Shown here in pieces: positions 40,451-49,026 of a stretch of 64,000 nucleotides of DNA. Positions within the stretch are counted from its first letter, which is position 1. Every line of letters begins with the position of its first letter. This DNA comes from Bacillus sp. SORGH_AS_0510 (GTDB lineage: Bacteria > Bacillota > Bacilli > Bacillales > Cytobacillaceae): NCBI RefSeq assembly GCF_030818775.1, contig NZ_JAUTAU010000001.1:825001-889000 (forward strand), given 5' to 3'. The notes beneath the pieces are model-generated. The model was not told the origin of the DNA, made no database searches, and saw only the letters and a program-made list of their open reading frames with translations. Position numbers and translations under genes: made by a program.

Positions 40451-41014
40451 ATGAATAGAAGAGAATCTGATATCTTCGGCAGTTGGTTTGGAAATAGCCG
40501 TAATACTGGCAGAAACTCTAATGTTAGTAATCAATTCGATTCCCAGGAAGAATCGAGTGCTAGGTTCACTGGGCATCGATCAAATCAAAGAAATACAACT
40601 AACTCTCGTGGCGAAGTTAGGGGCATCAGTACTTCAACGTGCCAACAGCTAGCAAATATCATCGGGGGTGTGGTTGTTACTGCAACTCCTGTTTGTGTTG
40701 TTCAGCGGCTACGTGATATTAATGCAACAATTTTGGGAGAGAGAACGCAATCCCCTTTAGCGCTTCCATTTGCTCTTTCCTTTGAGAATAATGGATTAAA
40801 CTTAGGAGAATCGGTCGTTCTACAAGAAGAAATAAATCCATTTTTAACTGAATTACGAAATAGAGGGTTAATTGTTACTGCCGTTCATAATCACTGGCTA
40901 TTTGACAATCCACGATTAATGTATATGCACTGGGAAAATGCAGGGGATGACCCGTTTGATTTTGCTAGAAAAAGCTTTGAAGCAGCAAGGGCAGCAGGGC
41001 TTTTTAGAAAGTAA
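40451..41014 (+). CDS. DUF1259 (LppY/LpqO-like) protein (187 aa)
   Basis: ATG 40451 after AGGAGGTG. An N-terminal low-complexity Asn/Ser/Arg tract (residues 1-52) precedes the DUF1259 domain: CQQLANIIGGVVVTATPVCV, RTQSPLALPFALSFENNGLN, VVLQEEINPFLTELRNRGLI and VTAVHNHWLFDNPRLMYMHW. In mycobacterial LppY/LpqO this domain is exported; no signal peptide is visible here. Function unknown. Confidence 0.9.
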   Translation: MNRRESDIFGSWFGNSRNTGRNSNVSNQFDSQEESSARFTGHRSNQRNTTNSRGEVRGISTSTCQQLANIIGGVVVTATPVCVVQRLRDINATILGERTQSPLALPFALSFENNGLNLGESVVLQEEINPFLTELRNRGLIVTAVHNHWLFDNPRLMYMHWENAGDDPFDFARKSFEAARAAGLFRK

Positions 41015-41054
41015 GCTACTTGCTAGATAATAGGAACTTTCGGTTATAAAGAGA

Positions 41055-41098
41055 GGGGACAGTCCCCCGGCGCTTTAGCGCAGCGGGGGACTGTCCCC
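41055..41098 (+). repeat. Family 1 palindromic repeat, copy 4
   Basis: Full copy between convergent genes, with symmetric flanks GAGAGGGG...CCCCTCTTTC. Confidence 0.9.
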
Positions 41099-41108
41099 TC
41101 TTTCATTT

Positions 41109-42623
41109 TTAGTTTGCTACTGGTTTCATTTTGGTGTTTTCTTGTAGGTTTATTTTCTCTATGTCTTCTTTTCTTGTGTCTACGCGTTTTACGAATAGGG
41201 CAAGTAGGAGTGCGACGAGGTTGATGCCAAGCGCTACGTAAAATGAATATTGGATCCCAGCTAATAGCGCTTTTTGTGTGACCAATGCTTTAGTAGCGGC
41301 AGTGAACGTAGTTGGGTCAATCCCCGACATGAGGCTCTCTGCTTTTGACTTCGTCACTGAATTCATGATTGTAACGAGAACGGCTGTACCAATGGAACCT
41401 GACACCTGTTGCGCGGTATTATTCACTGCGGTACCGTGCGGATTTAAGCGTGTTGGCAGTTGGTTTAGGCCGTTTGTCATGATTGGCATCATCACCATGG
41501 ACATCCCAAACATGCGAAGAGTATACACAAGAATGATATAGGTATGGCTCGAATCGATTTGCAGATGTGCCAGCATATAAGTGGAAACGGCTGTAATCGC
41601 AAGTCCTAAGACAGCAAGCACACGCGGTCCGAATTTATCGAACAGTTTCCCTGTAATCGGCGACATAATCCCCATCATAATCGCACCAGGCAGCATCATT
41701 AAACCGGAATCAAGCGGTGAGATACCGCGCACATTTTGAACGTAAGCAGGGGTTAAAATCATACCGGAGAACATGGCAACAGCGTTAACAATCGCTATCA
41801 CCGAACCAAGCGCAAACATAGGGTACTTGTAAACACGTAAATCCAATAATGGTTCTTCCATTTTTAATTGACGGACAATAAAGGCGATTAGCGCGACCGC
41901 ACCAACGCTAAGTGTAGTTAAGACCACTTGGTCGGTCCAGCCGTCTGAGCTTGCAGAACTGAAACCATATAGTAAACCACCAAATCCGATCGATGATAAA
42001 ACGACTGAAAAATAATCAAGCGTGGCCTTTTTGTTTTGCTGCATGACGTTTTCGGCTTTCCAAATCCCTAGAAGTAGGCTAATTACCGCTAACGGTAAAA
42101 TCATTTCGAACAGCAGGCGCCAGTCGTAATATTCTACGATATAACCGGATAAGGTCGGCCCAATGGCAGGAGCTGTAATCATGACTAATCCAAAAATCCC
42201 CATGGCTGTTCCGCGTTTTTCACGTGGAAAGCTGACGAGCATGATATTCATCAATAATGGTCCCATGACCGAAGAACCTGCCGCTTGAATCATTCGTCCG
42301 GTGAGTAATAGGCCGAAGTTTGGTGCGAACGCGGCTAACGCTGTACCTAAGGTAAAAATCGTCATGGACGTAATAAATAGACTTCTATTCGAATAGCGGG
42401 TGATTAAAAACGCGGATGCGGGAATTAATACGCCGCTGACCAGCATGTAGCCTGTTGATAGCCACTGGATCGTCGAAAAATCAGTGATGTCTAAGTCCTT
42501 CATGATCGATGGAAGGGCCACATTTAAAAGTGAGTTATTGAGAAACGAAACAAATGCGCCGATAAAAAGAATGGCGAGCATTAAATAAGGTGTTTTTTGT
42601 TTTTCTATTGTTGTTGAATCCAT
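41109..42623 (-). CDS. DHA2 family MFS efflux transporter (504 aa)
   Basis: Proton-driven drug exporter with 14 predicted helices (EmrB/QacA type). Motif A-like LITRYSNRSLF and RMIQAAGSSVMGPLL follow. Motif C-like ITAPAIGPTLSGYIVEYYDW is typical of antiporters. ATG 42623 is chosen (AAGGGGAAA upstream); a longer start exists. Lies 130 bases behind a TetR gene in the same direction, so it is likely one operon induced by a drug or quinone-like ligand. Substrates unknown. Confidence 0.92.
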   Translation of the reverse strand: MDSTTIEKQKTPYLMLAILFIGAFVSFLNNSLLNVALPSIMKDLDITDFSTIQWLSTGYMLVSGVLIPASAFLITRYSNRSLFITSMTIFTLGTALAAFAPNFGLLLTGRMIQAAGSSVMGPLLMNIMLVSFPREKRGTAMGIFGLVMITAPAIGPTLSGYIVEYYDWRLLFEMILPLAVISLLLGIWKAENVMQQNKKATLDYFSVVLSSIGFGGLLYGFSSASSDGWTDQVVLTTLSVGAVALIAFIVRQLKMEEPLLDLRVYKYPMFALGSVIAIVNAVAMFSGMILTPAYVQNVRGISPLDSGLMMLPGAIMMGIMSPITGKLFDKFGPRVLAVLGLAITAVSTYMLAHLQIDSSHTYIILVYTLRMFGMSMVMMPIMTNGLNQLPTRLNPHGTAVNNTAQQVSGSIGTAVLVTIMNSVTKSKAESLMSGIDPTTFTAATKALVTQKALLAGIQYSFYVALGINLVALLLALFVKRVDTRKEDIEKINLQENTKMKPVAN

Positions 42624-42753
42624 ATAGATGTATTTCCCCTTTTTAGTAGTGTTGGTCGCTTGCACAATTGTGCGTTGATGCCTTGGTCTTGAAGTTTTTT
42701 TACAAGCTTTTTTAAAGGTATGGGCCTTTTTTGGAACGTTTTTAGGGAGCTCA

Positions 42754-43374
42754 TTAGTGTTCTTCCTTATACAATCCTTTTTTCAGGAGTTCCAATTGTG
42801 CCACATAATTTTTTAACGCTTCTTCATCCGATAAGTCTTTTACAAACACCTGAACAAGGTTTTGGAACGTGACTGCCATGATGATTTTTAAAACTTGATG
42901 CAGTTCCTGTTCTTCATTTATGTTGAGGTTCTTTGTATTGATTAGTTGAAGCATCGCCTCATACTGGTTCCTCTGATTCTCTTCATAAATGTTGTTAGCC
43001 AATGTATTTTCCACTTTATAATTCATATTTAAGAAGGCATTTTTAAAAAAAGTTTTGTTTTCTTGGCTTGTGTGGTTGTAAGTCATTCTTTGGAAAGAGT
43101 CAATAAACGTCTCAAATAGATCACCGTTTTTTTCTTTCAAGGTGGAAATAAACCGTTCGTTGTTTTTTTGCGAGAGTTGGCTCAACAAGTAATAAAATAG
43201 ATCCTCTTTATCTTCAAAATACTGATAAAAACTACCCCGAGGGATTCCAGCGTCTTTGATGATATTCGCTATGGATGCATCATGTAATGGCGCTCTGGAA
43301 AATTCCTTTTTAGCAGCTTGAATGAGAGTATCTTGTTTATCTTTAGGTAAGTGAAAAAACGTTTGTTTTGGCAT
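42754..43374 (-). CDS. TetR family regulator of the DHA2 transporter (206 aa)
   Basis: TetR_N helix-turn-helix (APLHDASIANIIKDAGIPRG, then SFYQYFEDKEDLFYYL). The C-terminal domain is long and helical. ATG 43374 with AAAGGAG. Palindromes TGACA-N3-TGTCA-like overlap and follow its own promoter, which supports autoregulation of the tetR-MFS operon. Confidence 0.9.
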   Translation of the reverse strand: MPKQTFFHLPKDKQDTLIQAAKKEFSRAPLHDASIANIIKDAGIPRGSFYQYFEDKEDLFYYLLSQLSQKNNERFISTLKEKNGDLFETFIDSFQRMTYNHTSQENKTFFKNAFLNMNYKVENTLANNIYEENQRNQYEAMLQLINTKNLNINEEQELHQVLKIIMAVTFQNLVQVFVKDLSDEEALKNYVAQLELLKKGLYKEEH

Positions 43375-43404
43375 TGTATAGATTCTCCTTTAATTGCGAG
43401 CGTG

Positions 43405-43464
43405 TGACACCGTGTCATAACCGGCGATGAATTGAATTATATATGACAGTGTGTCACAAGTCAA
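43405..43464 (-). promoter_or_regulatory. tetR-MFS promoter with two operators
   Basis: Minus strand TTGACT (43459-43464), 17-base spacer, TATAAT (43436-43441). Operator TGACAGTGTGTCA (43444-43456) fills the spacer and TGACACCGTGTCA (43405-43417) lies just downstream. Confidence 0.8.
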
Positions 43465-43479
43465 TAGGGAGGAAAGGGG

Positions 43480-43522
43480 GGGGACAGTCCCCCGGCGCTT
43501 TAACGCAGCGGGGGACTGTCCC
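43480..43522 (+). repeat. Family 1 palindromic repeat, copy 5
   Basis: Full copy (TTTAA core) between divergent genes, just upstream of the tetR promoter. Confidence 0.9.
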
Positions 43523-43588
43523 TCAAATAATTCCTTTGGCAATCGTGAATAATACTTGTAATAAGCATTTGTGAAGGAGGGGATTTTT

Positions 43589-44278
43589 TTGAAGAGGTTA
43601 GTCTTGCTTTCTGTTTGCAGTTTATTTTTTCTCACCGCCATGGCGAAGCAACAGGAAGTGGTTCCCTTTTTGCAGCCGGTCACGAAAGAGCTGACACAAA
43701 GTACGAAGGTTCCGGTTTTGTTGCCCACTTACTGGAGTAAGCCAACCAGCAAGTCAAAGAGGTATTTGACTTGCTATACACACGCTTACGAAAATGGGTA
43801 CCAGATTGATTTTTTAACGATGGATAAGCCTTATCGGCCGAATGACCCAGCACTATTTCATCCGCGGGAATCGTGGAAAATAGGGGATTTATACGGAAAC
43901 GTCGGAACGGTCACATCCGTCGTCAGACCCGAGAATTTTGTTTTCTATAAAAATAAAGATGGATTTGAGTTATGGATCGAGCCACGGATTCGGTCAATGG
44001 TTCATGGGACAGATGGCAAATGGACACTTCTTTTTGATGGTGACCATGGGGAAGAGCCCTACAAACAAGCGGATGAACTGCTGAAACAGATGAAAAAAGT
44101 CCATTGGCTGAAGAATAAAGATATTATTGAAGGTGAAATTTTCGTTCGGGGTACAAGACAGGCAGCACGCGTGAATTTCGTTTGGGAGACAAGTGATGGC
44201 TTTGTGTATAGCTTTTTTTATAATGGTTCCATAAAGGATGCAGTCAAAATCGTGGATAGTATGCAATTGATGAGATGA
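43589..44278 (+). CDS. Exported protein of unknown function (229 aa)
   Basis: TTG 43589, with GGAGGGG upstream; the GTG at 43571 lies before that site and is rejected. Signal peptide MKRLVLLSVCSLFFLTAMAK. The mature part begins QQEVVPFLQPVTKELTQSTK, and has a strand-rich body with several Trp. No known family. Its stop is fused to the start of a family 1 repeat. Confidence 0.75.
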   Translation: MKRLVLLSVCSLFFLTAMAKQQEVVPFLQPVTKELTQSTKVPVLLPTYWSKPTSKSKRYLTCYTHAYENGYQIDFLTMDKPYRPNDPALFHPRESWKIGDLYGNVGTVTSVVRPENFVFYKNKDGFELWIEPRIRSMVHGTDGKWTLLFDGDHGEEPYKQADELLKQMKKVHWLKNKDIIEGEIFVRGTRQAARVNFVWETSDGFVYSFFYNGSIKDAVKIVDSMQLMR

Positions 44279-44323
44279 GGGACAGTCCCCCGGCGCTTTA
44301 GCGCAACGGGGGACTGTCCCCCC
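44279..44323 (+). repeat. Family 1 palindromic repeat, copy 6
   Basis: Starts on the base after the stop codon of the preceding gene. Core variant GCGCAAC. Confidence 0.9.
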
Positions 44324-44336
44324 TAAAAATATTTAG

Positions 44337-44382
44337 TTGACAAAGGTTTTGTTACGTCATATAATTATCTCAGATTCAAGAT
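44337..44382 (+). promoter_or_regulatory. Promoter of mhqR-like gene with operator
   Basis: Consensus promoter TTGACA (44337-44342), 17 bases, TATAAT (44360-44365). ATCTCAGATTCAAGAT at 44367-44382 directly downstream matches the MhqR-type palindrome ATCTCGAATTCGAGAT at 13 of 16 bases. A half site AATTCGAGAT follows at about 44388-44397. Confidence 0.75.
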
Positions 44383-44427
44383 ACTTTAATTCGAGATACC
44401 AAACAACAAAGCGAAGGGGTGAAGATA

Positions 44428-44844
44428 ATGGAGAGGAAATGCACGAATGTCCCTTTTCTTACCTTGATGCAAACATCAAAAGCGATTCATGAGAAAATCA
44501 AGGCAGAGATGGCACAATATAAACTAACAATCACCGAGTTTTCTGTGTTAGAGGTCCTTTACCTAAAAGGGAAACAAACGATCCAGCAAATCGGACATTG
44601 CATCTTAATTTCAAGTGGTTCCATGACCTATGTCATCGATAAGCTGGAAGAACGAGGCCTATTATGCCGGAATGCATGTCCTGAGGACCGCCGCATGATT
44701 CATGTCACCTTAAAAGATCAAGGAACTGCATTGATGAACGAAATCATGCCGAAACATCAGGAGCTGGTTCACCAGATGTTTGAGGCACTGCCCTCTGAGG
44801 AAGCAGAAACATTGGCGCAGCAGCTCAAAAAGATTAACGTGTAG
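44428..44844 (+). CDS. mhqR: MarR family regulator, MhqR-like (138 aa)
   Basis: MarR winged helix: ITEFSVLEVLYLKGKQTIQQ, then recognition helix ISSGSMTYVIDKLEERGLL and wing RNACPEDRRMIHVTL. ATG 44428 after AGGGGTGA. MhqR represses genes for quinone and catechol detoxification in Bacillus and binds TATCTCGAATTCGAGATA-like palindromes. Such palindromes occur here before this gene, the DoxX gene and the dioxygenase gene, which supports the name. The neighbours are of exactly the regulon type. Confidence 0.82.
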   Translation: MERKCTNVPFLTLMQTSKAIHEKIKAEMAQYKLTITEFSVLEVLYLKGKQTIQQIGHCILISSGSMTYVIDKLEERGLLCRNACPEDRRMIHVTLKDQGTALMNEIMPKHQELVHQMFEALPSEEAETLAQQLKKINV

Positions 44845-44861
44845 ACTCAGATTTTTTTTAC

Positions 44862-44883
44862 TATAATATCTCGAATTCGAGAT
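44862..44883 (+). promoter_or_regulatory. MhqR-type operator before DoxX gene
   Basis: TATAAT (44862-44867) runs straight into the perfect palindrome ATCTCGAATTCGAGAT (44868-44883), so a bound repressor would block transcription start. Confidence 0.82.
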
Positions 44884-44916
44884 AAAAAACAAACACTATT
44901 TAGGAGGATTTTAAAA

Positions 44917-45315
44917 ATGATAAATATTGGATTATTACTTATTCGTTTAGTTATTGGTGGTTTATTTGTAGGTCACGGCGCACAGAAATTGTTTGGTTGG
45001 TTCGGTGGTTATGGATTGAAGGGGACGGGCGGCTGGTTTGAATCCATTGGCATGAAGCCAGGCGTCACTATGGCACTTTTCGCTGGTTTAGCGGAATTGG
45101 TTGGCGGATTATTGTTTGCCTTAGGACTTCTCACTCCACTTGCAGGAATCATGATTGCAGCGACCATGCTAATGGCGATCGTCAAAGTGCACGCACCGAA
45201 TGGATTATGGTCTACCGCTAACGGGTATGAATATAACCTAACCTTGATGGCAGTAGCAATCGGAGTCGCGCTAATCGGCCCTGGAACTTACGCTTTAGAT
45301 GCCTTTTTATTCTAA
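44917..45315 (+). CDS. DoxX family membrane protein (132 aa)
   Basis: ATG 44917 after TAGGAGG. Four hydrophobic helices. N-terminal [20 protein letters not shown] and [20 protein letters not shown] are the DoxX signature. In Bacillus, DoxX proteins (MhqP, CatD) are co-regulated with ring-cleaving dioxygenases in the quinone/thiol stress response. Here it stands behind a perfect MhqR-like operator. Confidence 0.92.
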   Translation: MINIGLLLIRLVIGGLFVGHGAQKLFGWFGGYGLKGTGGWFESIGMKPGVTMALFAGLAELVGGLLFALGLLTPLAGIMIAATMLMAIVKVHAPNGLWSTANGYEYNLTLMAVAIGVALIGPGTYALDAFLF

Positions 45316-45318
45316 ACT

Positions 45319-45334
45319 ATCTCAAATTAGAGAT
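45319..45334. promoter_or_regulatory. MhqR-type operator before the first dioxygenase gene
   Basis: ATCTCAAATTAGAGAT, 14 of 16 bases identical to the perfect palindrome at 44868-44883. Confidence 0.75.
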
Positions 45335-45402
45335 TCTTGAGTTAAAATAAATTATATGATGCGTGTAGGAACAAACTAACCATGAAAAAGGAGTGGAAGC
45401 AA

Positions 45403-46342
45403 ATGAGTAAAAAAACCATGGGTATTCACCATATTACCGCCATCGTCGGCCATCCCCAGGAGAACGTGGATTTCTACGCAGGCGTTTTGGGCCTCCGTCT
45501 CGTGAAACAAACCGTCAATTTTGATGACCCGGGTACCTATCACCTTTATTTCGGGAATGAAGGTGGAAAGCCCGGAACCATCATCACCTTTTTTCCATGG
45601 GCAGGGGCACGTCAAGGCGTCATTGGGGACGGTCAAGTAGGAGTGACCTCTTACGTTGTGCCAAAAGGAGCTTTTGATTTTTGGAAAAAAAGACTAAAAA
45701 AATTCAACGTTCCTTTTACCATCATGGAACGCTTTGGAGAGCAGTATTTGGAATTCGATGACCCGCACGGTCTTCATTTGGAAATTGTTGAAAGAGAAGA
45801 GGGAGAAGCCAACGAGTGGACGTTCGGTGAGGTCACACCTGATGTGGCGATTAAAGGGTTCGGTGGAGCTACGCTATTATCCACCTATCCGACAAAAACG
45901 GGAGAATTGTTAGAAAAACGTGATGGGACTGGAATTAGTCGGGCACGAAGGAGATTTCGTCCGCTACCGTTCCACAGGTGACATCGGAAATATCATCGAC
46001 CTTAAATTAACGCCGATTGGCCGGGGAAAAATGGGCGTTGGAACCGTCCATCACATTGCCTGGAGGGCTGTTGACGACGCGGATCAATTGGATTGGCAAC
46101 GATATGTGGCGGCAAATGGATACGGGGTAACTCATGTCAGGGACCGGAACTACTTTAATGCGATTTATTTCAGAGAGCATGGTGAAATCTTGTTTGAGAT
46201 TGCGACGGATCCTCCTGGCTTTGCGCATGACGAATCCCAAGAGACGATGGGAGAAAAGTTAATGTTGCCTGAACAGTATGAACAGCATCGGGCAAAGCTT
46301 GAACAGGTATTACTTCCGATTGAAGTGCGAGAATTAGACTGA
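45403..46342 (+). pseudogene. Ring-cleaving dioxygenase, frameshifted
   Basis: Two glyoxalase-fold (VOC) modules of a ring-cleaving dioxygenase. The first part reads from ATG 45403 (after AAGGAGTGG; MSKKTMGIHHITAIVGHPQE) to ...TKTGELLE. There a run of five A at 45914-45918 shifts the frame, and the rest (VMGLELVGHEGDFVRYRSTG to the end at 46342) continues in the next frame. Removing one A restores a protein of about 312 aa, collinear with the intact paralogue at 46360. It is either a true one-base insertion or an assembly homopolymer error. Metal ligands (H in GIHHIT, E in LFEIATD) are preserved. Confidence 0.85.
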
Positions 46343-46359
46343 TTTTTGGAGAGGATTAT

Positions 46360-47304
46360 ATGCTAAAAACAGCGGGAATTCATCATATTTCAGCGATGGT
46401 CAATGATGCTCAGCGAACGATTGATTTTTATGCGGGCGTACTAGGATTAAGGCTCGTGAAAAAAACAATTAATTTTGATCGTCCCGAAGTCTACCACCTT
46501 TATTTTGGGAATGAAACCGGTCAGCCGGGAACGGTGATTACATTTTTCCCATGGGAAAAACAGTTGAAAGGCCGAATCGGAACGGGGCAGGTGGGGGTAA
46601 CCAGCTATGTGATTCCAAAGGGCTCCGTTTCTTTTTGGGAAAAAAGATTACAGGAATTTGGAGTTGAGTATGCTTCTGCTAGCCGTTTTGGTGAGACGTT
46701 GTTAACCTTCAACGACCCTGACGGACTGAAGCTTGAGCTGGTCGAACGTGAGGAAGGGCCTAGCAGTATGTGGACCTTTGGTGGCGTGGGTGCAGAACAT
46801 GCAATTAAAGGATTTGGCGGCGCGGTTCTGTATTCTGCCCAACCACATAAAACGGCGGATGTCCTCGAAAATGTGCTGGGGTTAGAGTGTGTGGGGCAGG
46901 AGATGGGATTTTTACGATTTACTTCTGATGGAACTATTGGAAACAAGATAGATATTCAGCTCACGCCTACTGTCCGCGGGCTAATGGGGGCAGGAACGGT
47001 TCATCATATCGCGTGGAGAGCGAAGGATGAGGCGGAGCATCAACGGTGGCGAGCGCTTCTTTTAGAAAAAGAGTATTATCCTACTGAGATTCTGGACCGG
47101 AACTATTTCAAAGCTCTTTATTTTCACGAAGCAGGCGGGATACTCTTTGAAATAGCCACTGACTCACCAGGGTTTGCGGTGGATGAACCGGTCGAGGAGC
47201 TTGGAAAAAGACTGATGCTCCCGCCTTGGCTGGAGCCAAAAAGAAAAGAATTGGAAGGCGAATTACCGTCTGTAGAGGTTCGCATTCCGGAGGGAGATAA
47301 CTGA
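46360..47304 (+). CDS. Ring-cleaving dioxygenase, MhqO/MhqE type (314 aa)
   Basis: ATG 46360 after GGAGAGG. Two VOC modules (about residues 5-130 and 150-275). Metal-binding residues are likely the His of GIHHISAMV, the second-module VHHIAWRAKD His and a Glu in ILFEIATDSP. Cleaves catechol or quinol rings in detoxification (family knowledge). The stop overlaps the start of the hydrolase gene (TGATG). Confidence 0.92.
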   Translation: MLKTAGIHHISAMVNDAQRTIDFYAGVLGLRLVKKTINFDRPEVYHLYFGNETGQPGTVITFFPWEKQLKGRIGTGQVGVTSYVIPKGSVSFWEKRLQEFGVEYASASRFGETLLTFNDPDGLKLELVEREEGPSSMWTFGGVGAEHAIKGFGGAVLYSAQPHKTADVLENVLGLECVGQEMGFLRFTSDGTIGNKIDIQLTPTVRGLMGAGTVHHIAWRAKDEAEHQRWRALLLEKEYYPTEILDRNYFKALYFHEAGGILFEIATDSPGFAVDEPVEELGKRLMLPPWLEPKRKELEGELPSVEVRIPEGDN

Positions 47305-47912
47305 TGAAACATATATTCAATAAGGGGCAGGATCCAACAAAACCAACGTTATTATTGCTTCATGGAACAGGGGGCAATGAGTTAGACCTGTTGCCGTTGG
47401 CTGGAATGATCGATGATGAAGCCTCTGTCTTAAGTGTTCGTGGGAATGTGTTGGAAAATGGGATGCCTCGCTTTTTTAAAAGATTGGCAGAGGGCGTATT
47501 CGATGAGGAGGATCTTATTTTTCGAACCAAGGAATTACATGCGTTTCTTGATGAAGCAGCAGAAAAGTATGGGTTTGACCGGAATAACGTGGTAGCTGTT
47601 GGCTACTCGAATGGGGCGAATATCGCAGCAAGCCTGTTGTTTCACTATCAGCATGCCTTAAAGGGAGCGATTCTTCATCATCCGATGGTACCGAGAAGAG
47701 GCGTGGAGCTTCCGGATTTAACAGGTAAATCCGTATTTATTGCAGCGGGGACCAATGATCCGATTTGCCCGCCGCAGGAATCGGAAGAACTGCAATCATT
47801 ATTAGAAAAGGCCAAAGCGAATGTAGAGATGCATTGGGAAAACCGCGGGCATCAATTAACACTCCAAGAAGTCGAAGCGGCTGCGAAATGGTATAACGAG
47901 GTAAATAAATAA
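47304..47912 (+). CDS. mhqD: Alpha/beta hydrolase, MhqD-like (202 aa)
   Basis: Phospholipase/carboxylesterase-type hydrolase: oxyanion LLLHGTGGNELDLLPL, nucleophile elbow GYSNGA (Ser about 113), Asp in AAGTNDPICP, His in ENRGHQLT. In Bacillus subtilis, MhqD pairs with the dioxygenase MhqE in quinone detoxification. The same pairing, one-base overlap and MhqR-like sites are seen here. The exact substrate is unknown. Confidence 0.85.
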   Translation: MKHIFNKGQDPTKPTLLLLHGTGGNELDLLPLAGMIDDEASVLSVRGNVLENGMPRFFKRLAEGVFDEEDLIFRTKELHAFLDEAAEKYGFDRNNVVAVGYSNGANIAASLLFHYQHALKGAILHHPMVPRRGVELPDLTGKSVFIAAGTNDPICPPQESEELQSLLEKAKANVEMHWENRGHQLTLQEVEAAAKWYNEVNK

Positions 47913-47919
47913 AAAATAT

Positions 47920-47963
47920 GGGGACAGTCCCCCGCCGCTTTAACGCGCCGGGGGACTGACCCC
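47920..47963 (+). repeat. Family 1 palindromic repeat, copy 7 (diverged)
   Basis: Several changes (CCCCCGCCGCTTTAACGCGC, right arm GGGGGACTGACCCC). The most diverged full-length copy. Confidence 0.8.
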
Positions 47964-48021
47964 GTATAATTTTTGCTCAGCGAAACATAATATAGCCATA
48001 AATTGGGCTAGGGTGACGCGT

Positions 48022-48513
48022 ATGAATATGGAAAGATGGATTCTTATAGGTTTTTCCTCTCTTTGCATTATTGCACTGTTCAAATTGATCCCCAGGAGTA
48101 AAGCAAGAGACGCCTGGGTTTTATTTTCCTTTCTTCAAGTCATCACTTGGCCGGCTGGCTTATATGTAGTCGAAAAAGGGTGGATTGAGTACCCGACACA
48201 GTTATTCCCATATGTTAACCAGTACAACCGGACAAGCTTCTCCTTTGAATTCTTCCTTTTCCCTATTGTTGCGGTGTTTTTTAGTTTGTATTATCCAGCT
48301 AAGGTGAAACCGAAAGGAGCGCTGATCTACTATTTATCCTTTACTGGTTTCTTCACGATTTGCGAAGTCCTACTTGAACGGTATACCACACTGGTGGAAT
48401 ATCATGAATGGAAATGGTATTGGACCTTAATTACCGTAATGGTTTCATTATTTTTAAATCATAAGTATTATTCGTGGTTTAAAAAGAGATTGCTTAAGGT
48501 TGAAAACATATGA
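48022..48513 (+). CDS. CBO0543-like membrane protein A (163 aa)
   Basis: ATG 48022 after GGGTGA; GTG 48013 is the alternative. Five membrane helices. The end WKWYWTLITVMVSLFLNHKY followed by basic residues and the internal LLERYTTLVEYHEW are typical of CBO0543-type proteins. It overlaps its paralogue by four bases (ATGA). Function unknown. Confidence 0.82.
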   Translation: MNMERWILIGFSSLCIIALFKLIPRSKARDAWVLFSFLQVITWPAGLYVVEKGWIEYPTQLFPYVNQYNRTSFSFEFFLFPIVAVFFSLYYPAKVKPKGALIYYLSFTGFFTICEVLLERYTTLVEYHEWKWYWTLITVMVSLFLNHKYYSWFKKRLLKVENI

Positions 48514-48977
48514 AAATTGAAATCCTTATTCTCGTGCTTTCCTGGATCATATGCGGATTTTTATTGGTGAAATATGTAACGATTGAAAGGAAGAGAGAGG
48601 CACATATTACCTTTTTATTTGCTTCAACGATCGCCTGGATTTATGAGTATCTTCAAGTGGTGCTAGGGCTGGTAGAATTCCCATTTAGAGAATTTGAAGT
48701 TGCGACAAAAATGAGCTTTTCTCTTCACTATTTTGTCTACCCAACGTTTTGCGTGTTTTTTGTTCTCTTTTATCCCTTGGGAAAAGGTAATCTAAGAATT
48801 CTTGTGCATTTTCTCCTCTACTCCATGGCCATTGCAACCTACACATTATTCATCGAAAAATATAGTACATTAGTCCATTATTCAAAGTGGAACTGGTTCA
48901 TGAGTGTCTTAACTAATATAATCCTTTTATATATAATAAAGAAATTTGTATTTTGGTTTAAAAAAGGGCTCGTGTAA
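48510..48977 (+). CDS. CBO0543-like membrane protein B (155 aa)
   Basis: Paralogue of the preceding gene: IEKYSTLVHYSKWNWFMSVL parallels LLERYTTLVEYHEWKWYWTL. Five helices. Start overlaps the upstream stop (ATGA), so the pair is translated together and may form a heteromer. Confidence 0.82.
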   Translation: MKIEILILVLSWIICGFLLVKYVTIERKREAHITFLFASTIAWIYEYLQVVLGLVEFPFREFEVATKMSFSLHYFVYPTFCVFFVLFYPLGKGNLRILVHFLLYSMAIATYTLFIEKYSTLVHYSKWNWFMSVLTNIILLYIIKKFVFWFKKGLV

Positions 48978-48980
48978 GAA

Positions 48981-49026
48981 GAGGGACAGTCCCCCGGCGC
49001 TTTAGCGCAACGGGGGACTGTCCCTC
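48981..49026 (+). repeat. Family 1 palindromic repeat, copy 8
   Basis: Full copy between convergent genes; its last base is the first base of the LysE stop codon complement. Confidence 0.9.
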
